Shown in pieces: positions 55,961 through 64,000 of a stretch of 64,000 nucleotides of DNA; within the stretch, counting starts at the first letter, position 1, and each line of letters starts with the position of its first letter. Under the pieces are notes generated by a model. The model ran no database searches. It saw nothing but the letters and a program-made list of their open reading frames with translations, and was not told the origin of the DNA. The translations under genes and the position numbers were made by a program. This DNA comes from Synechococcus sp. HJ21-Hayes (lineage in GTDB: Bacteria > Cyanobacteriota > Cyanobacteriia > PCC-6307 > Cyanobiaceae): assembly GCF_024345835.1 (NCBI RefSeq), contig NZ_JAGQBW010000007.1, positions 1 to 64,000 of the forward strand, in the 5' to 3' direction.

Positions 55961-57070
55961 TCAGAATTCCTGGCGTAGCCCCGTATCCGCAGCAGCCAGG
56001 GCGAGATCGCTGATGGCCTGGCTGTGGACGGCCTCCGCCAGGCCTGGCACCATCGGCCGGCTGGCGCGGGCCGCCTCCGCCCACCAGCCAATCAGGCGTG
56101 CCACTGGGGCCACGCGGCCATCGGGCCAGGTGTGGGGGAAGGCCAGGGCTGGATCCGGGCTGATCTCTTGCAACGCTCCGCTGCCCTGGGCCTGCCAGAG
56201 CTGAAAGCCATGGACGTAGTCGTTCTGGTTGCTGGAGCCGAGCACCAGGGTGCCCTCGCTCCCATAGATCTCGATCCAGTAGCCGCGCCCCGGTCGGGTC
56301 ACCGAGGCCAGGCTCACCTGTGCCGCCAGGCGGCGTCCGCTGGCGGCCTCCAGCTCCAGCTGCAGCAGGGCGATGTCCTCGGCATCCACGGCGGCCAGCC
56401 GTCCGCTGCCATCAGCCAGGGGGCGCTGGGGAATGGCCATGCTGCGTTGGGCACCCACGCTTCGGGCCGGTCCCACCAGCCAGTGCAGGGTGTCGAAGGC
56501 ATGGGTGCCCAGGGATCCCAGCACGCCGCCGCCGGCAGCCCGTTGCGAATACCAGTTCCACGGCCGCGTTCCATCGGCCCTGCTGCCCATCAGCCAGTCG
56601 AGTTTCACCAGCCACGGTGTGCCAATGGCGCCCTGGTCCAGCAGGACCTTGAGCTGCATGAACAGGGGCACGGCGCGGTATTCGAAATCCACGGCCACGC
56701 TCACGCCGGCCTCCAGGGCCTGGCGTTGCAGCTCCTGGATCTGACCCGCATCCAAGGCCACGGGCTTCTCGAGTAGCAGGTGCTTTCCAGCGGCAATGGC
56801 CGCCTGGGCCAGGGCAAAGCGGGGGGCCGGCGGGGTAGCAATCACCACGGCATCCACCTGGGGATCGCTCAGCAGGGCTTCGAGCTCGCTGGTGCCGGGC
56901 AGGTTGGCGGCGGCACAGGCCTGTTCGAGCCGCTCGCGGCGTGGATGCCAGAGGGCCACCGGCTCGGTGAGGGGGCAGTGCCGCAGGGCCGGCAGGTGCA
57001 CTTTCTCGCCGAAGCCCAGGCCGGCTACGGCCACCCGCAGGGGTTGCAACGAAGAGGCGGTGTCGATCAC
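55961..57070 (-). CDS. Gfo/Idh/MocA family oxidoreductase
   Basis: A 369-residue NAD(P)-dependent dehydrogenase-like protein. N-terminal Rossmann motif [14 protein letters not shown] (about 16-29), the EKPVALD motif near 100 with the conserved Lys, and a C-terminal alpha/beta domain with [13 protein letters not shown]. Substrate (a sugar, inositol or bile-pigment type) is not determined; the HLPAL and THAFD context is common in general sugar dehydrogenases. It lies just upstream of fba on the same strand. Confidence 0.85.
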   Translation of the reverse strand: MIDTASSLQPLRVAVAGLGFGEKVHLPALRHCPLTEPVALWHPRRERLEQACAAANLPGTSELEALLSDPQVDAVVIATPPAPRFALAQAAIAAGKHLLLEKPVALDAGQIQELQRQALEAGVSVAVDFEYRAVPLFMQLKVLLDQGAIGTPWLVKLDWLMGSRADGTRPWNWYSQRAAGGGVLGSLGTHAFDTLHWLVGPARSVGAQRSMAIPQRPLADGSGRLAAVDAEDIALLQLELEAASGRRLAAQVSLASVTRPGRGYWIEIYGSEGTLVLGSSNQNDYVHGFQLWQAQGSGALQEISPDPALAFPHTWPDGRVAPVARLIGWWAEAARASRPMVPGLAEAVHSQAISDLALAAADTGLRQEF

Positions 57071-57098
57071 GGCGGCGGGGTGATGGCGAGTGAAGGAA

Positions 57099-57542
57099 TC
57101 AGGATCCAGCCAGCAGGTTGGCCCCTGCGGCGCAGACCGCCTGGATGGTTTCCTCGATCAGTCCATCGTTACTGGCCGGCTGCCACTGGCTTCCCCATTG
57201 CGGCAAGCCATTGATGGAGGTGTCGCGGAACAGGTTCTGGCCGCAATCGATCTCCATCACGTAGAGATCGCTGGCCGGGGGGCGCTGGGAGCGGCCCTGC
57301 TCGCTGCCGGGATCGGGCTGTGGCATGGCCTGCTGAAAGCGGCTGAGCACCGTGAGGTTGCCCGCCTTGCTGATGCGCAGGCTGCCGGCATCCCACCACT
57401 GCTGCCCCTCGGCAGTACTGGCCACCGGTTGCCAATCCACCGGTCCGGCCCAGCTGCCGCTGGGGTTGAGCAGCACCACGGCAACCGCCAGAAGCGCCGC
57501 CAGGAGCTTGCCCACACCGCTGCGGAACTGCTGGGGTGTCAT
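57099..57542 (-). CDS. Secreted hypothetical protein
   Basis: A 147-residue protein with a signal peptide (hydrophobic about residues 10-26, cleavage at SWAG near 30-33). The mature part is rich in Trp and Gln and contains [13 protein letters not shown] near 95-107 and a second Cys near the C-terminus (QAVCAAGAN), suggesting a disulfide. I do not recognise the family. Its ATG overlaps the accD stop (ATGA), so it is probably co-translated with accD. Confidence 0.65.
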   Translation of the reverse strand: MTPQQFRSGVGKLLAALLAVAVVLLNPSGSWAGPVDWQPVASTAEGQQWWDAGSLRISKAGNLTVLSRFQQAMPQPDPGSEQGRSQRPPASDLYVMEIDCGQNLFRDTSINGLPQWGSQWQPASNDGLIEETIQAVCAAGANLLAGS

Positions 57543-58414
57543 ACGGATGCGGCCTTGGTACAGCCGTGCATCTTCAGCAGACCCACCAGGGTGCTGCGCA
57601 GTTTCGTGCGCGGCACGATGTGGTCGACGAAGCCGTGGTCCTGCAGGTATTCCGCGGTCTGGAAGTCGTCGGGGAGTTTCTCCCTCAGGGTCTGCTCAAT
57701 CACCCGACGGCCGGCAAAGCCGATCAGGGCCCTCGGCTCGGCCAGGATCAAGTCGCCAAGCATGGCGAAACTGGCGGTCACGCCACCGGTGGTGGGGTGG
57801 GTGAGCAGGGGTAAATAGAGCAGTTCGGCCTGGCGATGGCGCTCCAGGGCTCCGGAGATCTTGGCCATCTGCATCAGGCTCAGCATCCCTTCCTGCATGC
57901 GTGCTCCGCCAGAGGCACACACGATCAGCACGGGGTAACGGCGCGCCGTGGCCGTCTCGATCAGGCGGGTGAGCTTCTCCCCCACCACCGACCCCATGGA
58001 GCCGCCCATGAAGCGGAAATCCATCGCCCCCAGGGCCAAGGGCAAACCCTCCACGGTGCAAAGGCCGGTGATCACGCCGTCCTTGAGGCCGGTGGAGCGC
58101 TGGGTGTCGCGGATCCGGTCGGCGTAACTGCGGCGATCCTTGAAGGCCAGGGGATCAGTGGGGGCCAGATCAGAATCGAGGGCTTCAAAGCTGCCCTCAT
58201 CGGCGATCAGGTGAATCCGCTCCTCGCTGAAAATGCGGTGGTGATGCCCACAACCGCTGCAAACACTGGCATTGGCCGCAAGATCCTTGCGATACACCAC
58301 CAGCCCGCATTCCGGGCATTTGCTCCAGAGCCCGTCCTCCTCGTTCACCTCCTGGGGATTGCGAACCGCCGGTGCGGTCTTGCGGCGATCGGCAAACCAG
58401 TCGAACAGCGACAT
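57539..58414 (-). CDS. accD: Acetyl-CoA carboxylase carboxyltransferase subunit beta
   Basis: The beta subunit of the carboxyltransferase that makes malonyl-CoA for fatty acid synthesis. The 291-residue protein has the N-terminal four-Cys zinc ribbon (CPECG and CSGCG, about 34-56), and the crotonase-like core with [13 protein letters not shown] and [12 protein letters not shown]. Start is ATG 58414. The alpha subunit is not in this window. Confidence 0.95.
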   Translation of the reverse strand: MSLFDWFADRRKTAPAVRNPQEVNEEDGLWSKCPECGLVVYRKDLAANASVCSGCGHHHRIFSEERIHLIADEGSFEALDSDLAPTDPLAFKDRRSYADRIRDTQRSTGLKDGVITGLCTVEGLPLALGAMDFRFMGGSMGSVVGEKLTRLIETATARRYPVLIVCASGGARMQEGMLSLMQMAKISGALERHRQAELLYLPLLTHPTTGGVTASFAMLGDLILAEPRALIGFAGRRVIEQTLREKLPDDFQTAEYLQDHGFVDHIVPRTKLRSTLVGLLKMHGCTKAASV

Positions 58415-58454
58415 GGAGGCAGGGAGCGTCCGGGTTTAGGTGGTCTTCAGACCA

Positions 58455-59291
58455 TTAAAGGGCTCCCCAGCCCAGCCAGTGCCCTAGCTGTTGCAGCCAG
58501 AAGCTGTTGCCACCGATCCACACGGCCAGGCCTCCACCGGCCAGGAACGGACCGAACGGGAAGGGTTGACCGCGTTTGAGTCGGCCGCTCAGCAGGCCGA
58601 GGGCACCGAACAGCGCTCCCGCTAGCACCGCAAGGAGCACCGCCAGGCCAACGCCGCTGAGCCCAAGCCAAGCTCCCAGCAGGGCTGTGAGCTTGGCATC
58701 GCCCAGACCCAGGGCGGGCTTGCCCATCACGTTGTGGGCCAGGCCACTCAGCCCTTCCATGGCCAGCAGTCCCCCACAGGCCGCCAGCAGATGCTCGAGC
58801 AGCAAGCTGCGCCCACTGCTCTCCCCCTGGCTAAAGCCGGCGATGGCCGTGATCGCCAGGCCGAGCAGCACCCCCCAGCGGCAGAGGGGTTCCGGTAGCC
58901 ATAGGTGATCCAGATCGATCAGGGTGAGGGGCATGAGCAGGGCCACCAGCAGCCAGCCCGCCACCAGCAGCATCCAGCCGGGGGGGGCGGCCAGGGCGGA
59001 GGGGCTTCCCAGGGCCGTGGCCACGAACAGGCCAGCGGTGAGTAGCTCAACCGCGGGGTAGCGCGCGCTGATGGGGTTGCCGCAATGGCGGCAACGGGCC
59101 CTCAGAACCATCCAGCTGAGCAGTGGCACATTTTCAAACCAGCTCAGTTGGCTGCCGCAGTGGGGGCAGTGGCTGCGGGGGTGAACCACCGATTCCTCCC
59201 TGGGCAGGCGCCAGGCCACCACGTTGAGGAAGCTGCCTAAGCAGGCACCCAGCACAGCGGCCAGGACAGCAGCAACAGCAGTCGAGCTCAT
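58455..59291 (-). CDS. Prepilin peptidase (A24 family)
   Basis: A 278-residue polytopic membrane aspartic protease that cleaves type IV prepilins and methylates the new N-terminus. It has the two CxxC pairs (CPHCG and CRHCG) and both catalytic aspartates, in LIDLDHLWLP and GLGDAKL. It could serve DNA uptake or pili in this organism. ATG 59291 overlaps the stop of the upstream gene by one base (TGATG). No pilin gene is in the window. Confidence 0.92.
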   Translation of the reverse strand: MSSTAVAAVLAAVLGACLGSFLNVVAWRLPREESVVHPRSHCPHCGSQLSWFENVPLLSWMVLRARCRHCGNPISARYPAVELLTAGLFVATALGSPSALAAPPGWMLLVAGWLLVALLMPLTLIDLDHLWLPEPLCRWGVLLGLAITAIAGFSQGESSGRSLLLEHLLAACGGLLAMEGLSGLAHNVMGKPALGLGDAKLTALLGAWLGLSGVGLAVLLAVLAGALFGALGLLSGRLKRGQPFPFGPFLAGGGLAVWIGGNSFWLQQLGHWLGWGAL

Positions 59292-59683
59292 CAGCCGCGG
59301 TAGGTGGTTCGGGTACTCCGCAGTCGCTGTGTGCGGCCACGCACAAGGTCGAGCGACACGTACTGCTCATCGGGCAGGAGCACCGGCAGTTCGAACACCA
59401 CCCGGCCCTGGCCCATGCCCGTGCCTGACAAGACAACACCCAGGGGCTCCAGTCCGCTGGGACAACGCTCGATGTAGGTGAAATAAATCCTTCGGGCCCG
59501 GCCGATCACATCGGAACTGTTGATGCGATCCCAGCGGGGCTGCAGGCGCAGCTCAGAGCGAACGTCCGGCCGTGGGCCCTGACCGGAAGGCCCAGTGGCC
59601 CCCGCAATCACAAAGGACGGAGGACCACCGGGCGTAGAGGGGACGGGTACTGACTTCACCGGGTCCGCCTGACGGACCCACAC
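59291..59683 (-). CDS. Hypothetical protein upstream of prepilin peptidase
   Basis: A 130-residue protein from GTG 59683. A Pro/Gly-rich N-terminus of about 40 residues is followed by a beta-rich part (RRIYFTYIERCPSGLEPLGVVL, in two pieces) and an end rich in Arg/Thr. Only the last roughly 80 residues look conserved. Its stop overlaps the prepilin peptidase start, so the pair is co-expressed; a pilus-related role is only a hypothesis from position. Confidence 0.5.
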   Translation of the reverse strand: MWVRQADPVKSVPVPSTPGGPPSFVIAGATGPSGQGPRPDVRSELRLQPRWDRINSSDVIGRARRIYFTYIERCPSGLEPLGVVLSGTGMGQGRVVFELPVLLPDEQYVSLDLVRGRTQRLRSTRTTYRG

Positions 59684-59698
59684 TAGTGGCTAAAAGCC

Positions 59699-60601
59699 TC
59701 AGGACAGTTTCTTTTTCTCCTCGATCATCCGGTGAATGATCGGGGTGAGGATCAGCTCCATGGCGAAGCCCATCTTGCCGCCGTTCACCACGATGGAGGT
59801 GGGGCTGGACATGAAGGAGTCGTGGATCATGTCCAGCAGGTAGGTGAAGTCGATCCCCCACTTCTCACGGGCACCCTTGCGGAAGTGGATGATCACGAAC
59901 GATTCATCCGGGGTGGGGATGTTCCGGATCATGAAGGGGTTGGAGGTGTCCACGGTGGGCACCCGCTGGAAGTTGATGTCCGTGCGGCTGAACTGCGGGC
60001 AGATGTGGTTGATGTAATCCGGCATGCGGCGCAGGATCGTGTCCACGGTGGCCTCAGCCGAATACCCACGCTCGTGGTTGTCGCGGGCGATCTTCTGGAT
60101 CCACTCCAGGTTCACGATCGGCACCACGCCCACCAGCAGGTCGGCGAGGGAGGCCACGTTGTAGCCATCTCCTTCCACACCGCCATGCAGGCCCTCGTAG
60201 AAGAGCAGGTCGGTGCCGGCGGGGATGGGTTCCCAGGGGGTGAACTGGCCTGGTTCCAGGTTGGTGCCAAGGCGTCCGTTGTGCTCAGCGGCTTCCTCCA
60301 CGGAGTGCAGGTAGTAGCGCTTCTCGCCGCCGCCGCTCTCGCCGTAGCTGCGAAACAGTTCGCCCAGCTTGTCGAACAGGTTGGCCTCGGGGCCGAAGTG
60401 GGAGAAGTTTTCACCCTTGGCTAGGGCCTCGGCCATGGCCTGCTTCATGGGGCCACGCTCGTAGCGGTGGTAGCTGTCGCCCTCCACCACGGCGGGGGTG
60501 ATGCCCTCGCGTTTGAAGATCTGCTCGAAGGCACGCTTGACGGTGCTGGTCCCTGCGCCGGAGGAACCGGTGACAGCCACAACCGGATGACGCTTCGACA
60601 T
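59699..60601 (-). CDS. prk: Phosphoribulokinase, short class I type
   Basis: Makes ribulose-1,5-bisphosphate for RuBisCO. The 300-residue protein has P-loop GSSGAGTST (about 12-20), GDSYHRYER near 42 and LLFYEGLHGGV near 135. This is the proteobacterial class I form, not the roughly 330-350-residue plant/beta-cyanobacterial form. Only one Cys (ICPQF) is present, so the thioredoxin/CP12-type regulatory cysteine pairs are absent. I chose ATG 60601; a TTG lies two codons upstream. It lies between leuB and the gene at 59291. Confidence 0.93.
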   Translation of the reverse strand: MSKRHPVVAVTGSSGAGTSTVKRAFEQIFKREGITPAVVEGDSYHRYERGPMKQAMAEALAKGENFSHFGPEANLFDKLGELFRSYGESGGGEKRYYLHSVEEAAEHNGRLGTNLEPGQFTPWEPIPAGTDLLFYEGLHGGVEGDGYNVASLADLLVGVVPIVNLEWIQKIARDNHERGYSAEATVDTILRRMPDYINHICPQFSRTDINFQRVPTVDTSNPFMIRNIPTPDESFVIIHFRKGAREKWGIDFTYLLDMIHDSFMSSPTSIVVNGGKMGFAMELILTPIIHRMIEEKKKLS

Positions 60602-60669
60602 GCGCAAGGATCAGCAGAACTGTGGGCGAGTTTGGCAGGTCGTGGGTCTGTCCCCTAGTGCCAGGCGTT

Positions 60670-61755
60670 TCAGCCCTCAAGGGCCGCCAGTAACTGGTCG
60701 CCCATGGCCTGGCAGCCCAGCTGAGTGCAGCCTTCGGCCATCAGGTCACCGGTGCGGTAGCCGGAGGCCAGCACGGCATCCACGGCTGCTTCTAGGGCCG
60801 TGGCGGCGGCGTCCTGCTGCAGCCCAACCCGGAGCATCATGGCCGCACTGAGCACCATGGCCATGGGGTTCGCCTTGTCCTGGCGGGCAATGTCGGGGGC
60901 TGAGCCATGGATGGGCTCGAACAGGCCTGGCCCCTCCGCCCCCAGCGATGCGGAGGGCAGCATGCCGATGGAGCCTGTGAGCATGGCGGCCTCGTCGCTG
61001 AGGATGTCGCCGAACAGGTTGCTGGTGAGCAGTACGTCGAACTGCCTTGGGGCACGCACCAGCTGCATGGCGGCGTTGTCCACGTACATGTGGGTGAGCT
61101 CCACGGAGGGGTACGCGCTGGCGTGGAGGGTTTCCACCCGGTCGCGCCACAGCTGGCTCACATCCAGCACATTGGCCTTGTCCACCGAGCAGAGCCTGCC
61201 GCCCCGCTGCAGCGCCAGATCGAAGCCCACCTTGGCGATGCGATCGATCTCGTAGTCGAAATAGGCCATGGTGTTGAAGCCGCGCACATGGCCATTGGCT
61301 TCAACCCGGCCCTTTGGGGTCCCGAAGTACACCCCGCCGGTGAGTTCGCGCACCACCATCAGGTCCACGCCCTCGATCACCTCCCGCTTGAGGGTGCTGG
61401 CCTCCACCAGGGCTGGAATGATCTTCACCGGCCGCAGGTTGGCGAATAGTCCCATCCCGGATCGCAGCCCCAGCAGGCCGGTCTCGGGGCGCTGCTCGCG
61501 GGGCAGGCTGTCGTACTGGGGGGAGCCGATGGCGGCCAGCAGCACAGCATCGGCGGCCTTGCAGGCCGCCAGGGTGCTGGTGGGCAGGGGCTCTCCGGTG
61601 GCATCGATGGCGGCGCCGCCCATGGGCTGCTCGTCGTAGACGAGCTCAAACCCGTGCCTGGCACTCACCACATCCAGCAGCTGCCGGGCCACCGCGGTGA
61701 TCTCCGGGCCGATGCCATCGCCGGGGAGCAGGGTGATCCGGTAGCTGGACGTCAT
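60670..61755 (-). CDS. leuB: 3-isopropylmalate dehydrogenase
   Basis: Third step of leucine biosynthesis, oxidative decarboxylation of 3-isopropylmalate. The 361-residue protein has [11 protein letters not shown] near 9, the substrate arginines in [25 protein letters not shown] near 245 (metal-binding aspartates) and the NAD-binding region with [14 protein letters not shown]. Start is ATG 61755. Not obviously in an operon with lpxD, which ends about 80 bases upstream. Confidence 0.95.
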   Translation of the reverse strand: MTSSYRITLLPGDGIGPEITAVARQLLDVVSARHGFELVYDEQPMGGAAIDATGEPLPTSTLAACKAADAVLLAAIGSPQYDSLPREQRPETGLLGLRSGMGLFANLRPVKIIPALVEASTLKREVIEGVDLMVVRELTGGVYFGTPKGRVEANGHVRGFNTMAYFDYEIDRIAKVGFDLALQRGGRLCSVDKANVLDVSQLWRDRVETLHASAYPSVELTHMYVDNAAMQLVRAPRQFDVLLTSNLFGDILSDEAAMLTGSIGMLPSASLGAEGPGLFEPIHGSAPDIARQDKANPMAMVLSAAMMLRVGLQQDAAATALEAAVDAVLASGYRTGDLMAEGCTQLGCQAMGDQLLAALEG

Positions 61756-61838
61756 GGTGAGGAGGGGGCAGGAACCGCCAAGGGCGGTGTTTCAGGACTG
61801 GGCGCGAGGCTAGGCCTTGGGCGGATCCCGGCCGATGC

Positions 61839-62906
61839 TCAGGGCTTCAGCTGCTTCTCCAGCTGGCGCAGGGCCTTGGCCATCTCCGGCAGTTTGTTGA
61901 AGGCAGCAGAACAGCGCAGCCACAGCCGGTTGGGGATGGCGGGGTAACCGCTCACCACTTCGCCTGGGGCCACCTCGCCGTGGATGCCCGATTTGGAGGA
62001 GGCGATCGAGCGATCCCCCATCACGGCCTTGTTGGCCAGCCCCACCTGGCCGGCCAGGATCACGCCGTTGCCCAGCTTGGCCCCGCCGGCGATGCCCACC
62101 TGGGCGGCGAGGGCGCAGCCTTGGCCCGTGGTCACGCCATGGCCCACGTGCACCAGGTTGTCGATCTTGGTGCCAGCGCCGATGCGGGTTTCTCCCACCG
62201 ACGGGCGATCAATTGTGCTGCCGCAGCCCACTTCCACACCGGCTTCTAGGACCACTAGGCCGGTCTGGGGCATCTTGCGCCAGCCATTCGCAGTAGGAAC
62301 AAAGCCAAAACCCTCGCTGCCGATCACGGCGTTGGAGTGCACCACACAGCCGCTCGCCAGGCGTGAGCCCGGGTGCAGCACGGCACCGGCGTGGAGTTCA
62401 CAGCCCTCGCCGATCTGTACGTCCTCGTAGATCACCACATGGGGATGGAGGGTGCAGCTGGAGCCGATCTGCACCTCGGCGCCGATCACCACATGGGCCC
62501 CAACGTGGGACCCCATGCCCACCACCGCAGAGGGGTCGATCACCGCGCTCGGGTGGATTCCTGCAGGCTTGGCCCGACGGGGATGGAGGGCCTCCAGGGC
62601 CTCGGCGAACCCCAGCCGGGGATCCGCCAGGGCGATCCAGGCCAGCCCCTGGGCACTGGCCTGCTCTTGCAGTGCTGGCGCCTCATCGCCGCGTTGCGGG
62701 AGGAGCACCGCACTGGCTGTGGTGCCGCCGAGAGCGGCAGCCAGGGCATTGCCTGGCTCCAGAAAACTCAGCTGGCCGGCCCTGGCCTGATCGAGGGCGC
62801 CGGCACCCTGGAGCTCCGGATCGCTGCCCAGGTCATGGGGCAGGTGCTGGAGGCCGCCGGCGGATTGCACTTCACTCAGCCGGCTGAGCAGGTCGCTGAA
62901 GCGCAT
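61839..62906 (-). CDS. lpxD: UDP-3-O-acylglucosamine N-acyltransferase
   Basis: Adds the N-linked hydroxyacyl chain in lipid A synthesis. The 355-residue protein has an N-terminal uridine-binding domain and a left-handed beta-helix of hexapeptide repeats (for example [20 protein letters not shown]), with a catalytic His in VHVGHGV. It indicates that this organism makes lipid A-type lipids, although picocyanobacterial lipid A is known to be simplified. Start is ATG 62906. Confidence 0.92.
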   Translation of the reverse strand: MRFSDLLSRLSEVQSAGGLQHLPHDLGSDPELQGAGALDQARAGQLSFLEPGNALAAALGGTTASAVLLPQRGDEAPALQEQASAQGLAWIALADPRLGFAEALEALHPRRAKPAGIHPSAVIDPSAVVGMGSHVGAHVVIGAEVQIGSSCTLHPHVVIYEDVQIGEGCELHAGAVLHPGSRLASGCVVHSNAVIGSEGFGFVPTANGWRKMPQTGLVVLEAGVEVGCGSTIDRPSVGETRIGAGTKIDNLVHVGHGVTTGQGCALAAQVGIAGGAKLGNGVILAGQVGLANKAVMGDRSIASSKSGIHGEVAPGEVVSGYPAIPNRLWLRCSAAFNKLPEMAKALRQLEKQLKP

Positions 62907-62960
62907 GGGGGCCGTGGGCTTTCGGCCGAATCGTAGGGCCCGTGCTTGGACCCAGGTCGA

Positions 62961-64000
62961 TCAGCTGGGGGTGGCGGCAGCGGTGAGCACCAGGTGATCG
63001 CGGTGCACCACCAGCCCGCGCTGGCCCATCACGCTGCGCAGGTCGTCGCTGCTGAGGGCGGATAAACCGCGAGCCAGCTCACGACCATCCAGGGCCAGGA
63101 GACGCACGGCATCTCGGGCGGCGAAGTGGCCCTCCACCTGCTGGACCCCCACCGCCAGCAAGGAGGCCCCCTGCTGCACCAGCGCTTGCTCGGCGCCCCG
63201 GTCCACGGTGATGCTGCCCTGGGGCAGCAGGGCGTGGGCCAGCCAGCCCTTGCGGTCGCTGAGGGGTTGGGGGCTGGGATGGAAGCGGGTGCCCACGTTG
63301 GCCCCCGCTAGCAGGGCCTCCAGTACCGCCGGATCGCGGCCATCGGCCAGCCGCACCGGAATGCCGCTGGCGGTGGCGATGCGGGCGGCGGAGAGCTTGG
63401 TGGTCATGCCCCCGGTGCCCCAGTTGCCGCCCCCCTTGGCCACGCCTGTCAGGGCTTCCAGTTCCGCCAGGCTGTTCACCTCGGCGATGGGACGGGCGTC
63501 GGCATCGCGGCGGGGATCTCCCGAATAGAGGCTGTCGATGTCGGTGAGCAGCACCAGCTCATCGGCCCCAACGGCTACGGCCACCAGGGCGGAGAGGGTG
63601 TCGTTGTCGCCGAAGCGCAACTCATCGGTGGCAAGGGTGTCGTTCTCGTTGATCACCGGCGTCACACCCCAGGCGAGCAGTTGCTCGAGGGTGCGGCAGG
63701 CGTTCTGGTACCGGCGCCGTGACGCCAGATCGCCGCGGGTGAGTAGCACCTGGGCCACGCAGCGGCCGTGGCTGGCGAAGGCCTGGTCGTAGAGGGTCAT
63801 CAGCCGCCCCTGGCCCACGGCGGCGGCGGCCTGCAGGGCCTCTACCTCAGTGGGGCGCTGGGCCTGGCCCAGGGCATGGCAGCCCAGACCCACCGCCCCA
63901 CTGGTGACCAGGGCCACGGGTTCCCCCCGCTGCCACAGGCCACTGAGGCTCGAGGCCAGATCGGCGATCACCTGCTCGGTGCTGCGGGATGGATCGCCCC
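62961..64000 (-). CDS. proB: Glutamate 5-kinase, 5' end outside window
   Basis: First step of proline synthesis. The visible part has the amino-acid-kinase segment VTSGAVGLG, then NENDTLATDELRFGDND, the LTDIDSLYSGDPR motif, GTGGMTTKLSAA, and a C-terminal PUA domain (RGAEQALVQQGASLL onward). The frame is open to base 64000, so the start lies beyond the window; an in-frame GTG near 63971 is inside the protein. Confidence 0.93.
   Translation of the reverse strand, partial: GDPSRSTEQVIADLASSLSGLWQRGEPVALVTSGAVGLGCHALGQAQRPTEVEALQAAAAVGQGRLMTLYDQAFASHGRCVAQVLLTRGDLASRRRYQNACRTLEQLLAWGVTPVINENDTLATDELRFGDNDTLSALVAVAVGADELVLLTDIDSLYSGDPRRDADARPIAEVNSLAELEALTGVAKGGGNWGTGGMTTKLSAARIATASGIPVRLADGRDPAVLEALLAGANVGTRFHPSPQPLSDRKGWLAHALLPQGSITVDRGAEQALVQQGASLLAVGVQQVEGHFAARDAVRLLALDGRELARGLSALSSDDLRSVMGQRGLVVHRDHLVLTAAATPS

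Noticed and set aside
1-64000. Any tRNA, rRNA, CRISPR, prophage or transposase gene
   Set aside because: None was seen in the intergenic stretches inspected by eye. This was not a computational scan, so small RNA genes could be missed.

Overview
The window looks like chromosome from a GC-rich picocyanobacterium of the alpha-cyanobacterial (Cyanobium / Synechococcus) lineage. Four sequence observations support this: oxygenic phototroph genes (acsF for chlorophyll, a 35-codon psb30, ycf20, a VTE6-type phytyl-phosphate kinase, a CPP1-like J-domain protein); a B12-dependent monomeric ribonucleotide reductase; a short proteobacterial-type (class I) phosphoribulokinase; and very tight packing, with ATGA/GTGA overlaps and convergent genes that share stop codons. 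Species assignment is inference.

Layout. 1-651 holds no confident gene. 652-6573: nrdJ, a methyltransferase, prfC, a small protein and a CPP1-like membrane protein. 6575-8819 is a visibly more A/T-rich insert. It starts with a decayed copy of the hslO 3' end, carries an 8-bp tandem repeat and three small secreted-protein genes, and stops exactly at the intact hslO. 8820-13858: hslO, an ABC ATPase, DUF3531, rsmE, a VTE6 homologue and a group-3 sigma factor. 13941-18311 is a minus-strand operon: a PhnD/selenate-type binding protein, a stem-loop, two tiny membrane proteins, a PhnC-like ATPase, a double-length PhnE-like permease and a GDSL hydrolase. 18356-31005: aminotransferase, VOC protein, uracil-DNA glycosylase, ispG, a C-terminal processing protease, mfd, a zinc-ribbon/HEAIH membrane protein, TerC and picocyanobacterial hypotheticals.

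31152-42955: DEAD-box helicase, fmt, tldE-tldD, acsF, DUF2996, ubiX, an RNase II-like protein lacking its catalytic aspartates, paired UPF0016 transporters, a YkgJ cysteine-cluster protein and psb30. 43050-54728: recJ, the coupled trio cbbY-ycf20-glxK, rpmF, a one-TM FtsH, a cupin protein, a ThiS/MoaD-like carrier next to thrC, and a UPF0182 membrane protein. 54837-64000 (all minus): fba, a Gfo/Idh/MocA oxidoreductase, a secreted protein, accD, prepilin peptidase, prk, leuB, lpxD and proB, which is cut by the window edge.

Most of this is core metabolism: Calvin cycle (prk, fba, cbbY), photorespiration (glxK), chlorophyll and PSII (acsF, psb30), isoprenoids (ispG), fatty acids (accD), lipid A (lpxD), amino acids (thrC, leuB, proB) and DNA repair (mfd, recJ, UDG). 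The parts most worth a second look are the insert at the hslO 3' end, the microproteins and stem-loop inside the ABC operon, the ThiS-like/ThrC pairing, the RNase II-like protein without catalytic residues, and the cbbY-ycf20-glxK operon. I saw no tRNA, rRNA, CRISPR array, transposase or prophage gene.
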